NCBI GenBank assembly: GCA_021769725.1
Contig: JAETSI010000001.1
Span: 39,340-103,339, forward strand
Reading direction: 5' to 3'
Length of the DNA: 64,000 nucleotides
Source: Oscillospiraceae bacterium
GTDB taxonomy: Bacteria; Bacillota; Clostridia; Oscillospirales; Ruminococcaceae
The stretch's first letter is position 1; each line of letters starts with the position of its first letter. This document shows positions 35,811 to 44,066 of this stretch, piece by piece. The notes beneath the pieces are model-generated. The model saw only the letters and a list, made by a program, of their open reading frames with translations, ran no database searches and was not told where the DNA came from. A program made the translations under genes and the position numbers.

Positions 35811-36368
35811 ATGATTTCAGCAGGAGATTTCAGAAATGGTGTTACTTTTGAGCTTGACGGTCAGGTCGTTCAGGTTATTGAATTTCAGCACGTTAAACCC
35901 GGAAAAGGAGCAGCTTTTGTAAGAACAAAGTATAAGAACGTTATTACAGGTTCGGTTGTTGAAACTTCTTTTAATCCTACAGCAAAGTTCCCTACAGCTT
36001 TTGTTGAGAGAAAGGATATGCAGTACAGCTACAACGACGGCGATCTTTACTACTTCATGGATATGGAAACTTATGAGCAGGTTCCGATCAGTGCATCTAT
36101 CCTCGGAGACAGCTTTAAGTTTGTTAAGGAGGAGATGATCTGTAAGATCCTTTCATACAAGGGAACAGTATTCGGAGTAGAACCGCCTAACTTTGTTGAA
36201 CTTATCGTTACTCAGACAGACCCTGGATTCAAGGGCGATACTGCTACAAATGCTACAAAGCCTGCTATCGTTGAGACAGGAGCAGAGGTGAAGGTTCCGC
36301 TCTTTATTGACGAAGGTGAAAAGATACAGATCGACACAAGAACAGGCGAGTATATGTCAAGAGCCTGA
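35811..36368 (+). CDS. efp: Elongation factor P
   Basis: Rescues ribosomes stalled at polyproline. The 185-residue length is standard, with the KOW-like N-domain ([16 protein letters not shown], whose loop lysine is the usual modification site) and the C-terminal OB domains ending [22 protein letters not shown] (in pieces). GGAGG lies before the ATG. Likely cotranscribed with the next gene. Confidence 0.97.
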   Translation: MISAGDFRNGVTFELDGQVVQVIEFQHVKPGKGAAFVRTKYKNVITGSVVETSFNPTAKFPTAFVERKDMQYSYNDGDLYYFMDMETYEQVPISASILGDSFKFVKEEMICKILSYKGTVFGVEPPNFVELIVTQTDPGFKGDTATNATKPAIVETGAEVKVPLFIDEGEKIQIDTRTGEYMSRA

Positions 36369-36401
36369 TTACCGCAAAATTTATTTGCAGGAGGAATTAT
36401 T

Positions 36402-36902
36402 ATGAATCTTAATGAAAAAATGTCATATCTTCAGGGGCTTCTTGCCGGTCTTGAGCTTGATACCAATACAAAAGAGGGTAAGGCTATTACAAAAATGGCA
36501 GAGGTTATGTCTGAGCTTGTGCTTTATGTAGACGATCTTCAGTCGCAGGTGGACGAGCTTACAGAGCTGTGCGATATTCTCGACCAGGATCTCGGCGCTG
36601 TTGAGGACGACTTCTATGATGATGACGAATTTGAATGCTCCGGTGACTGTGGCAACTGTGATGAGGATGACTGGAGAGACGACGGTGACGACGATGATTT
36701 CGATGAATATGACGATGATGAAGATGATGAGTTATATGAGATAAATTGTCCTACCTGCGGCGATACTATTCTTCTTGATGAGGGAATGCTTGAGGAAGGA
36801 TCTATCAATTGTCCGAACTGCAATGAGCTTCTTGAATTCGATTATGATGATCTTAAGATCGAAGACATTGAAGAGCTTAACGAAGGCGAGTCCGATCAGT
36901 AA
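36402..36902 (+). CDS. Acidic zinc-ribbon protein (CD1247-like) of unknown function
   Basis: 166 residues in three parts: an N-terminal helical domain (about 1-70, MNLNEKMSYLQGLLAGLEL...) resembling the conserved CD1247 N-domain of clostridia; an extremely acidic stretch (about 70-110, mostly Asp and Glu); and a Cys4 zinc ribbon CPTCG / CPNC (about 115-137). Two further Cys pairs (CSGDCGNC) lie in the acidic part. It follows efp by 33 nt and shares its terminator. Function unknown; a role near translation is only suggested by position. Confidence 0.8.
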   Translation: MNLNEKMSYLQGLLAGLELDTNTKEGKAITKMAEVMSELVLYVDDLQSQVDELTELCDILDQDLGAVEDDFYDDDEFECSGDCGNCDEDDWRDDGDDDDFDEYDDDEDDELYEINCPTCGDTILLDEGMLEEGSINCPNCNELLEFDYDDLKIEDIEELNEGESDQ

Positions 36903-36922
36903 TTTAATATGATGTAAATTAA

Positions 36923-36955
36923 AATATCCGTCCTTGACAGGGCGGATATTTTTTG
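36923..36955. terminator. Bidirectional terminator
   Basis: Eleven-bp stem AATATCCGTCC / GGGCGGATATT (36923-36933 with 36940-36950, one G-U), 6-nt loop, followed by TTTTTG on the plus side and ATTTTAATTT on the minus side. It separates convergent genes. Confidence 0.87.
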
Positions 36956-36965
36956 TTATGCGGTA

Positions 36966-37541
36966 TTACCTAATTCCATAGTCGGATAGTATGCGCAGAG
37001 CAATTTCACGTCTTGTCTGCCGACTGTTCATTGCCTGTTTTTCAATGTATCGATGAGCTTGCGGTTCAGTAAATTTCAGATATTTCATAAGTGTTGCCTT
37101 GGCACGATTTATAAGACGGATCTCTTCAGTTTTCATCAGTATATCAGAGCTTTCTTTTTTTAATTCCGCAAATCCGCCGTGAGAAGCAGCGGAAAGTTCT
37201 GCGGCTTCTGAAAAATGTATTTTGCTGACAGGGCGTGGAACAACGTAAATTTCGCTTTCACAGACATATTCAGCAATATCGCTTGCAATATCGTTTCCGC
37301 ATATGAGTATAACGCCCGTGCGGTATTCCTCGGCGATCATCACGGAAAGTTCCTGACCAAATTCGTCAGAAAGCGGGGTATTTATTGCAGCAAGACTGAT
37401 TTCCGGGGCGGTACGCATAAATCGCCGTGCCTCGCTGCCGCTTGAAACAATGGTGATTCTACTGAATCCGTCTGCTTTGAGAAACTGCTCAAGTATGGAA
37501 GCGGTTTCCGCTGAGGATGAAACTATTAGAACCCTGTTCAT
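36966..37541 (-). CDS. ANTAR-domain antiterminator with degenerate receiver
   Basis: 191 residues: an N-terminal receiver-like fold (about 1-118) and a C-terminal ANTAR RNA-binding domain (about 132-188, RLINRAKATLMKYL...EPQAHRYIEKQAMNSR). ANTAR proteins bind paired hairpins in leader RNAs to prevent termination, often in nitrogen metabolism. The usual phosphorylation pocket is missing: the N-terminal acidic pair is replaced by VSSS, the phosphoacceptor position reads A52 in AAINTP, and the conserved Lys-Pro is Arg-Pro. It is 17 nt downstream of glnA on the same strand, a pairing common in clostridia, so it probably responds to nitrogen status by a route other than phosphorylation. Confidence 0.88.
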   Translation of the reverse strand: MNRVLIVSSSAETASILEQFLKADGFSRITIVSSGSEARRFMRTAPEISLAAINTPLSDEFGQELSVMIAEEYRTGVILICGNDIASDIAEYVCESEIYVVPRPVSKIHFSEAAELSAASHGGFAELKKESSDILMKTEEIRLINRAKATLMKYLKFTEPQAHRYIEKQAMNSRQTRREIALRILSDYGIR

Positions 37542-37558
37542 ATTCTGAATATCCTTTT

Positions 37559-38854
37559 CTAAATAAATTTAAAGTAGGTCTTGTCTTCAAATTCATCTTT
37601 ATTTCGGGCAAGATCGTAATTTCTTAGTTGCTCATCAAGCTGTCGGAAGATATTTTTTCTGGTTTCGTGGGAGAGTGTATCATTAACAAACCTGCTTTGT
37701 TCAGCAATTTCTGCGGCTTCTTTCAAAGAATGAGGCAAAGCCTGCAATTCGCTTACCGCAGTTGTGGATTTTCTTGTTCTTTCCAGAAGAGAGCAGTCCC
37801 CGCAGTGTATTCCTTCCATGCCGGCTGCCAGTATAAGCTTGAATGTGATGTATGGATTGCAGGCTGCATCAGCAGAGCGTATTTCAATTCCTGGCAGGGA
37901 ACCGACGGAACGTGGAAGCCTTATAAGCTGCGAACGGTTTTCGCATGACCAGTCAACATATTTTGGGGCATATCCTATACCGAATCGTCTGTATGAATTT
38001 GTAGTGCTGTTCAAAAATGCGGTTATCTCACGGATACGCCTTAAAATACCTGAAATAAAGCATTTTCCGTTGTGTGACATTTCATTGAAATCAGGATGGA
38101 ACATGTTTTCTCCTGATTTTTTTATGCTCAGGGATATGCTAAGGGCACTTCCGTGTTCATCCGCAAGAGGTTTGGGCATAAAAGAAGCAAAAAGACCGTT
38201 CTGGGCGGCGATTGATTTTACCACAGTCTTGTAATGAACCATGTTGTCGGCGGCAGTAACGGGTTCGCTTTCACGGAATTCTATTTCATTTTGGGCAGGA
38301 CCATGCTTATGGCAGGAACTGCGTGGATTCATTCCCATTTCCTCCAGAGACAGACAGATTTCACGTCTGGCGTTTTCACAGCGGTCAAGAGGAGCAACGT
38401 CCATAAATCCGCCATTGTCATGTGGAGTTTTTGTGGGTTCGCCCCATTCGTTCAGTTCAAAAAGATAGAATTCACATTTTGTTCCCATTTCACATGAATA
38501 CCCCTCAAGGCGAAGCTGATTAATATAATTTGTGAGTTCCGTGCGCATATCGCCGATGTAGTCAGAACCGTCGGTGTTTTTCAGGCTACAGAAAAAGCGG
38601 ACTACACGTCCTGATTTCGGCCGCCATGGGAGAACAGAAAGGGTGGATATGTCAGGCATCAGAAGCAGGTCGGAGCATCCTTCGTAAATACTGGAAGCAT
38701 CAAATGGTATGCCATATTCAAAAGCTCTTGGAAGCTCGTCCGGCATTATTGCAAGGTTTTTCAGGCTGCCGAACATATCACAGAAAGTTAGACGAATAAA
38801 TTTAACGTCATTTTCTTCAATGAACTTCAGCAGTTCTTTTGGAGAATTGTTCAT
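37559..38854 (-). CDS. glnA: Glutamine synthetase type I
   Basis: ATP-dependent assimilation of ammonia into glutamine. The 431-residue protein opens with a beta-grasp domain (about 1-95, FIRLTFCDMFGSLKNLAI; FDASSIYEG) and has the catalytic domain with GTKCEFYLFE, SSCHKHGPAQNEIEF (metal and glutamate ligands), FMPKPLADEHGSALSISLS and the C-terminal IEIRSADAACNPY. No Mn-dependent adenylylation loop of the enteric type is obvious. ATG 38854 has GGAGG at 7-nt spacing. First gene of a two-gene unit with the ANTAR regulator. Confidence 0.95.
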   Translation of the reverse strand: MNNSPKELLKFIEENDVKFIRLTFCDMFGSLKNLAIMPDELPRAFEYGIPFDASSIYEGCSDLLLMPDISTLSVLPWRPKSGRVVRFFCSLKNTDGSDYIGDMRTELTNYINQLRLEGYSCEMGTKCEFYLFELNEWGEPTKTPHDNGGFMDVAPLDRCENARREICLSLEEMGMNPRSSCHKHGPAQNEIEFRESEPVTAADNMVHYKTVVKSIAAQNGLFASFMPKPLADEHGSALSISLSIKKSGENMFHPDFNEMSHNGKCFISGILRRIREITAFLNSTTNSYRRFGIGYAPKYVDWSCENRSQLIRLPRSVGSLPGIEIRSADAACNPYITFKLILAAGMEGIHCGDCSLLERTRKSTTAVSELQALPHSLKEAAEIAEQSRFVNDTLSHETRKNIFRQLDEQLRNYDLARNKDEFEDKTYFKFI

Positions 38855-38901
38855 GGTAAAACCTCCATAAAAATTGATTTGCGTGGAATTTTCTATCTTC
38901 A

Positions 38902-38930
38902 ATTATATCACTTTTTCATGCTAAAGTAAA
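38902..38930 (-). promoter_or_regulatory. Sigma-A promoter of glnA
   Basis: On the minus strand TTTACT (38925-38930), 17-nt spacer, TATAAT (38902-38907). The leader is only about 40 nt, too short for a tandem-hairpin ANTAR target plus terminator. Confidence 0.72.
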
Positions 38931-39000
38931 TAGTTTCAGAAAAATTTGACTTATCTTTTCATTTTCTTTGCATTTTTGTGAGGACTTTATTGTCTCATAC

Positions 39001-39049
39001 ATGGTATATTATTAACGATCCAGGGCATATTGAACGTCACATATACCAT
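39001..39049. repeat. Inverted repeat in the glnA-FemAB divergent region
   Basis: ATGGTATAT (39001-39009) and ATATACCAT (39041-39049) are exact complements separated by 31 nt, between divergent genes. It could be a pair of operator half-sites or a hairpin; the A/T content makes chance possible. Confidence 0.35.
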
Positions 39050-39139
39050 ATGCTTTATGTTATATTAAACAGATGGATCACTTAAAATATGTTTTGGAAT
39101 TCTGAAACATACCTTTGAAAAAGAATGGAGTTTGTCAGA

Positions 39140-40243
39140 ATGTGGAAAGTAATTGATACATGGAATGAAAAAGAAGTGAAAATATATGAGGATTTTGTAA
39201 GCAGTCATATAAATGGTTCGTTTACCCAGTCGATACGTTGGGCACGGTTCAAGTCCAACTGGAAATATGAAGCGATCATCGTTACGGATAACGACGGTAA
39301 TGTCAGGGGATCGGCACTTATTCTCATTAAGGTGATACCGGTTATAAGAAGGTCGTTTCTCTATTGTCCGAGGGGCCCTGTATGCGATTTCAGCGATAAG
39401 GATACAATGGCGGAAATATTGGAAGCCGTCAATGAACTTGTAAAAAAATACAAGGCGTACCAGTTTAAAACGGATCCGTGTATCACTGAGGAAGAAACAG
39501 AATATATAGATGCTTTCAAGGATTTGGGATTTCAGTTCAGGGAAAATGCTCCGGAACTGTCAACTATCCAGGCAAGGAACAGCTATATGCTCTTCTTCAA
39601 TGGACGGAACAAGGATGAGCTTTTCGCTGCATTTCACAGCAAATGGAGATATAATATACGTGTCGCTATGAAAAAGGGAGTTGAATGCAGAGTCTGCGGC
39701 AGGGAGGCTGTTGATGATTTCTACGGTCTTATGGAAGAAACAGGTAAAAGAGACTGTTTCTGTATCAGGGATAAAAGCTACTTTGAGGGAATGCTGGACA
39801 AGCTTAGCGACAGCTGCCGTCTGTATATGTGCTATCATGACGGAGTTCCGCTTTCGGGAGCAGTATGCGTCAGGTATGCCGGAAAATCACATTATGTTTA
39901 TGGAGCTTCAACTGTTTACATGAGGAATACTATGCCGAATTATCTCATGCAGTGGACAATGATCTGTGACGCAGCTGACAGCGGATGCTATGTTCATGAT
40001 TTTATGGGAATACCTTTCTATAAGAATCCCGAACATCCCAATTATGGAGTTTACCGCTTTAAGAGCGGATTTAACGGAGAAGTTGTCACATATGCCGGAG
40101 AGTTTGATATCAGGTACAGACGTTTTATTTCTAAGCTGTCGGATGCTGCAGTTTTTGCTGTAAGAGAGTTCAGGAAGCTTTATACACGCATCATGATAAG
40201 AAGAAAGAATAAGGAGGAACAAAAAACAAAAAAATCACTTTGA
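39140..40243 (+). CDS. FemABX-family peptidoglycan aminoacyltransferase
   Basis: Members use aminoacyl-tRNA to build the interpeptide bridge on lipid II. The 367-residue protein has two GNAT-like halves: FTQSIRWARFKSNWKYEAI and FLYCPRGPVCDF in the first, and FHSKWRYNIRVAMKKGVE, YGASTVYMRNTMPNYLMQW and YGVYRFKSGFNGE in the second, the FemA/MurM pattern. I prefer ATG 39140 (MWKVIDTW), which has GGAG 9 nt upstream, over ATG 39125. The amino acid added cannot be predicted. Directly upstream of the T-box-controlled alaS, which is interesting because many bridges contain alanine, but they have separate promoters. Confidence 0.88.
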   Translation: MWKVIDTWNEKEVKIYEDFVSSHINGSFTQSIRWARFKSNWKYEAIIVTDNDGNVRGSALILIKVIPVIRRSFLYCPRGPVCDFSDKDTMAEILEAVNELVKKYKAYQFKTDPCITEEETEYIDAFKDLGFQFRENAPELSTIQARNSYMLFFNGRNKDELFAAFHSKWRYNIRVAMKKGVECRVCGREAVDDFYGLMEETGKRDCFCIRDKSYFEGMLDKLSDSCRLYMCYHDGVPLSGAVCVRYAGKSHYVYGASTVYMRNTMPNYLMQWTMICDAADSGCYVHDFMGIPFYKNPEHPNYGVYRFKSGFNGEVVTYAGEFDIRYRRFISKLSDAAVFAVREFRKLYTRIMIRRKNKEEQKTKKSL

Positions 40244-40247
40244 AAAC

Positions 40248-40275
40248 TTGACATTTCCGGAAAATGTGATATAAT
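40248..40275 (+). promoter_or_regulatory. Sigma-A promoter of alaS
   Basis: Perfect TTGACA (40248-40253), 16-nt spacer, perfect TATAAT (40270-40275), starting 5 nt after the FemAB-like stop. Confidence 0.82.
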
Positions 40276-40281
40276 AAAAAT

Positions 40282-40484
40282 GTATAGCATTGATGGGATT
40301 AATTGTCAGCAATGTGTTTCAGAGTGAGAGCGGCCAGCGCTGCTTTTACATAAGGGATAGGTGCTGTCCGTGAATTTCTGCGGAAAAACGCAGTAATTTC
40401 ATGCGTTATAGAAACGAGATTTTCAATTTTGAATCAGGGTGGTACCACGAGAGCCTTCGTCCCATATGCGGCGGGGCTTTTTGT
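40282..40484 (+). promoter_or_regulatory. T-box riboswitch controlling alaS
   Basis: The T-box core AGGGTGGTACCACG is at 40436-40449, followed by a terminator region (GCC...GGGGC then TTTTTG, about 40451-40484), the standard antitermination layout. Uncharged tRNA-Ala should pair with the bulge and prevent termination. A GCT at 40363-40365, in the expected 3' side of the stem I region, is a candidate alanine specifier, but I could not fold stem I with certainty. Confidence 0.9.
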
Positions 40485-40509
40485 ATTATGTTATAAGGAG
40501 TAAATCAAT

Positions 40510-43140
40510 ATGCAATGGATCGGATTAAATGATCTTCGTGAAAAATATCTTTCTTTTTTTGAAAGCAAGAACCATACGAGAATGGCGAGCGCATCGCTTG
40601 TTCCACAAGGCGACAAGAGTCTTTTGCTCATTAACTCCGGTATGGCACCGCTGAAAAAATATTTTCTGGGACAGGCTGTTCCGCCCAATAAAAGGGTGAC
40701 TACCTGCCAGAAGTGCATCAGAACTCCAGACATCGAAAGCGTTGGAAAGACAGCACGCCATGGCACTTATTTTGAAATGTTGGGCAACTTCTCTTTCGGT
40801 GACTACTTTAAGCCTGAAGCCATCGCATGGGCATGGGAATTCCTGACAAAGGTTTTGGAGATACCGGCAGACAGGCTCTGGATCACGATTTTTGAAAGCG
40901 ATGACGAGGCAGAGCAGATATGGATGAATAATATCGGCATCCCACAGGACAGGATCATCCGTCTTGGCAAAAAAGATAATTTCTGGGAACATGGATCCGG
41001 TCCGTGCGGTCCATGTTCCGAGATCCATTTCGATCGTGGTGAGGCATACGGATCCTTTGAGAACTTTGAACAGGCAAGCGACTGTGATCGTGTTATCGAG
41101 ATCTGGAATCTGGTATTCAGCCAGTTTGACAGTGACGGAAACGGTCATTACGAAGAAATGAAGAGCAAGAATATCGACACCGGAATGGGTTTGGAACGTC
41201 TTGCCTGTGTAATGCAGGGAGTGGATAACATTTTTGAGGTCGATACGGTTCAAAAGATAATGAAGCATATTTCTTCTGTTGCAGGGGTTGAATACAAAAA
41301 GGATGCAAAGACTGATGTTTCACTTCGTGTTATCACCGACCATATAAGAAGTACGACATTTATGGTGGGCGACGGTATCATGCCCTCAAACGAGGGAAGA
41401 GGCTATGTTCTGAGACGTCTCCTGAGAAGAGCTGCACGTCACGGCAGACTTCTGGGTATTACAAAGCCATTTCTCTGCGATGTGGCTGATACCGTTATCA
41501 ACGAGAATGCCAGTGCATATCCTGAGCTTGCTGAGAAGAGAGAATATATTAAAAGGATCATAAGTGTTGAGGAAGAAGCCTTTGCCAAGACGATCGACAA
41601 GGGAACGGAACTTCTCAATCAGTACATGAAAAAACTTGAGAATGACAAGAATAACGTCCTTTCAGGCGACGACGCATTCAAACTTTCTGATACCTACGGC
41701 TTCCCTATTGATCTCACTATTGAGATATGTGAAGAAAAGGGAATACAGGTTGATGTTGAACGATTCAGGGAACTTGCTCTTGAACAGCGTAATCTTGCAA
41801 AGGCAGATCACCTTGCAAAGGCAGGATCATCCTGGGCAGACAACAGCATTAAGATAGATGCGCCTGCTACTGTATTCACAGGATATACTTCTTTTGAAGT
41901 AAAGGACGCCGAGGTTCTTGCCATTTATATGGGCGGTGTTGAAATAGAAACTGCCGTAGAGGGGGACGATGTCACCATTGTTCTGGACATAACGCCTTTC
42001 TATGCCGAGTCAGGCGGACAGACAGGCGATACCGGCGTACTTCTTACCGGAGCAAGCATTGCTTCTGTTGAAGATACCATAAAGTCTGAGGGACATTTCC
42101 TCCACCTTGCAACTATTGAGCAGGGAAGCATTTCAAAGGGCGATAAGGTTCTGGCGCAGATCGAAAAAGAACGTCGTCTTTCCATTATGAGGAATCACAC
42201 GACAGCTCATCTTCTCCAGTATGCCCTTCGTCAGGTTCTGGGCGATCACGTTCACCAGGCAGGACAACTTGTAAACGAAAAAGCGTGTCGTTTTGACTTC
42301 AATCATTTCAGTGCCATGACTGCGGAGGAAATCGCTAAGGTTGAGGAACTGGTAAATGCCGAGATCCTTGCAGCCGTTGACGTAACTATGAAGGAAATGC
42401 CGATCGAGGAAGCAAGAAAACTCGGAGCAATGGCTCTCTTCGGCGAAAAGTATGGTGATACCGTAAGGGTTGTAACCGCTGATAACTCCGTGGAATTCTG
42501 CGGCGGTACACACGTTTCAAATACATCGCAGATTGGTCTTTTCAAGATCGTTTCCGAAAGCTCTGTCGCAGCCGGAGTACGCAGAATAGAGGCTGTGACA
42601 GGTTCCGGAGTTCTTTCACTTCTGGACGTCTATAAGAATACGCTTTTAAGATCTGCTAAGGCTCTCAAGGTTTCAAATCCTTCTGAACTTCCTGAAAAGT
42701 GTGCGGCAGCTGCAGCTGAGATCAAGGAAAAGGATAAGAAGATCGAAAGTCTTACGCAGCAGATTGCCAATGCAAAGGTTGCGGCAATTTTTGACAATGC
42801 TGAGGATATCTGTGGAGTAAAGGTGATCTCCGCAATGATGACCGGAGTTACTCCTGATGCACTCAGAAAGCTCGGGGACGGCGTAAAGGACAGAACAGAA
42901 GCCGTTATTGCTCTTTTTGCGGGAATTGACGGAGAAAAAGGTACATTCTACTGCGTCTGCAATGCCGGAGCTGTCGACAGGGGCGCTCATGCCGGAAAGA
43001 TAGTTCAGAGGATCGCAGCTATTACCGGCGGCAAAGGCGGCGGACGTCCTGACGGCGCTATGGCTGGTATCGGAAAAACGTATATGGTGGATGAGGCGCT
43101 TATGTCCTTTAAATCCATTGCAAAAGAATTTATCTGTTAA
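40510..43140 (+). CDS. alaS: Alanyl-tRNA synthetase
   Basis: Class II synthetase of 876 residues, full length. Catalytic N-domain (TCQKCIRTPDIESVG, TYFEMLGNFSFGDYF, GMGLERLACVMQG), editing domain with the zinc-binding HTTAHLL and CGGTHV motifs, and a C-terminal glycine-rich domain (GGKGGGRPDGAMAG). ATG after AAGGAG. Expression set by the T-box leader. Followed by a HIT-family gene 12 nt downstream. Confidence 0.97.
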   Translation: MQWIGLNDLREKYLSFFESKNHTRMASASLVPQGDKSLLLINSGMAPLKKYFLGQAVPPNKRVTTCQKCIRTPDIESVGKTARHGTYFEMLGNFSFGDYFKPEAIAWAWEFLTKVLEIPADRLWITIFESDDEAEQIWMNNIGIPQDRIIRLGKKDNFWEHGSGPCGPCSEIHFDRGEAYGSFENFEQASDCDRVIEIWNLVFSQFDSDGNGHYEEMKSKNIDTGMGLERLACVMQGVDNIFEVDTVQKIMKHISSVAGVEYKKDAKTDVSLRVITDHIRSTTFMVGDGIMPSNEGRGYVLRRLLRRAARHGRLLGITKPFLCDVADTVINENASAYPELAEKREYIKRIISVEEEAFAKTIDKGTELLNQYMKKLENDKNNVLSGDDAFKLSDTYGFPIDLTIEICEEKGIQVDVERFRELALEQRNLAKADHLAKAGSSWADNSIKIDAPATVFTGYTSFEVKDAEVLAIYMGGVEIETAVEGDDVTIVLDITPFYAESGGQTGDTGVLLTGASIASVEDTIKSEGHFLHLATIEQGSISKGDKVLAQIEKERRLSIMRNHTTAHLLQYALRQVLGDHVHQAGQLVNEKACRFDFNHFSAMTAEEIAKVEELVNAEILAAVDVTMKEMPIEEARKLGAMALFGEKYGDTVRVVTADNSVEFCGGTHVSNTSQIGLFKIVSESSVAAGVRRIEAVTGSGVLSLLDVYKNTLLRSAKALKVSNPSELPEKCAAAAAEIKEKDKKIESLTQQIANAKVAAIFDNAEDICGVKVISAMMTGVTPDALRKLGDGVKDRTEAVIALFAGIDGEKGTFYCVCNAGAVDRGAHAGKIVQRIAAITGGKGGGRPDGAMAGIGKTYMVDEALMSFKSIAKEFIC

Positions 43141-43152
43141 AGGAGAATTAGT

Positions 43153-43506
43153 ATGGATTGCTTATTCTGTAAAATAATTGACGGTGAGATCCCGAGCACC
43201 AAGGTTTACGAAGACGAGTATGTTTACTGTTTTAAGGATATTGCGCCTATCGCACCGGTACACTATCTTATAATTCCGAAAGTTCATATCAGCGGTGCCG
43301 ATCAGATCACTGAGGAGAATTCATCTGTGGTGGCAAAGGTATTTGAGGCGGCGGCTAAGATAGCCAGTGCTGAGAAAATTGAAAGCTATCGTATTATTAA
43401 CAACTGCGGAGACGATGCAGGTCAGACTGTAAAGCATCTTCATTTCCATTTCCTTGCAGGCGTGAAAATGGGATGGGGACCTGAATCTCTCGGAAAAACC
43501 GAATAA
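43153..43506 (+). CDS. HIT-family (HINT-like) nucleotide hydrolase
   Basis: 117-residue histidine-triad protein. CLFCKIIDGEIPS at the N-terminus provides Cys residues of a zinc site, and the catalytic triad sits in HLHFHFLAG (about 97-105). HINT enzymes hydrolyse AMP-lysine or aminoacyl adenylates, which would fit cotranscription with alaS; the link is inference. Confidence 0.93.
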   Translation: MDCLFCKIIDGEIPSTKVYEDEYVYCFKDIAPIAPVHYLIIPKVHISGADQITEENSSVVAKVFEAAAKIASAEKIESYRIINNCGDDAGQTVKHLHFHFLAGVKMGWGPESLGKTE

Positions 43507-43517
43507 GGCGGCGTTAC

Positions 43518-44054
43518 ATGAACACATATAAAATGATTATAGCAGGGCTGGAGAGGGAACTTCCTCTCTGTCCTCTTAACGAAAAGCTTGATATTGCGGC
43601 ATTTATTATGTTCTCTGATACGGAACTTACAGTTGCGGCTTCAAAGGAACTGCTGAAAAAATGTCCGGATTTTGACGTTATCCTTACTGCTGAGTCAAAG
43701 GGCATTCCTCTTGCGTATGAAATGTCCAGACAGTCCGGAAAGCCTTATGTTGTAGCAAGGAAGTCTGTCAAGTTGTACATGACTGATCCGGTGTCGGTTA
43801 CTGTCAAGTCAATTACTACTGCTGATGAACAGACTCTTTATCTCTCACAGGAAAAAGCAGCTATGCTGAAAGGAAAAAAGATTATTCTTGCCGATGACGT
43901 CATAAGCACCGGTGAATCAATTTCAGCGCTTGTAAAGCTTACAGAAGCTGCCGGCGGTGAAGTCGCAGGAAAAGCGGCTGTTCTTGCCGAAGGGGATGCA
44001 GCTGACAGAAATGATATAGTTTTTCTTGAAAAGCTGCCTTTATTTTTTAAGTAA
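43518..44054 (+). CDS. Adenine-phosphoribosyltransferase-like protein
   Basis: 178-residue type I phosphoribosyltransferase with the PRPP motif KIILADDVISTGES (about 119-132) and the AESKGIPLAYEMS segment. It resembles apt, but the N-terminus (LERELPLCPLNEKLDIAAFIMF) is unlike classical APRT, so another purine or regulatory role is possible. It lies between the HIT gene and comEC in one run. Confidence 0.82.
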   Translation: MNTYKMIIAGLERELPLCPLNEKLDIAAFIMFSDTELTVAASKELLKKCPDFDVILTAESKGIPLAYEMSRQSGKPYVVARKSVKLYMTDPVSVTVKSITTADEQTLYLSQEKAAMLKGKKIILADDVISTGESISALVKLTEAAGGEVAGKAAVLAEGDAADRNDIVFLEKLPLFFK

Positions 44055-44066
44055 GGGAGAATTATC

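Noticed and set aside
37542..38901. Paired-hairpin ANTAR target in the glnA leader or in the glnA-ANTAR gap
   Set aside because: The leader is about 40 nt and the gap 17 nt; neither can hold two hexaloop hairpins and a terminator.
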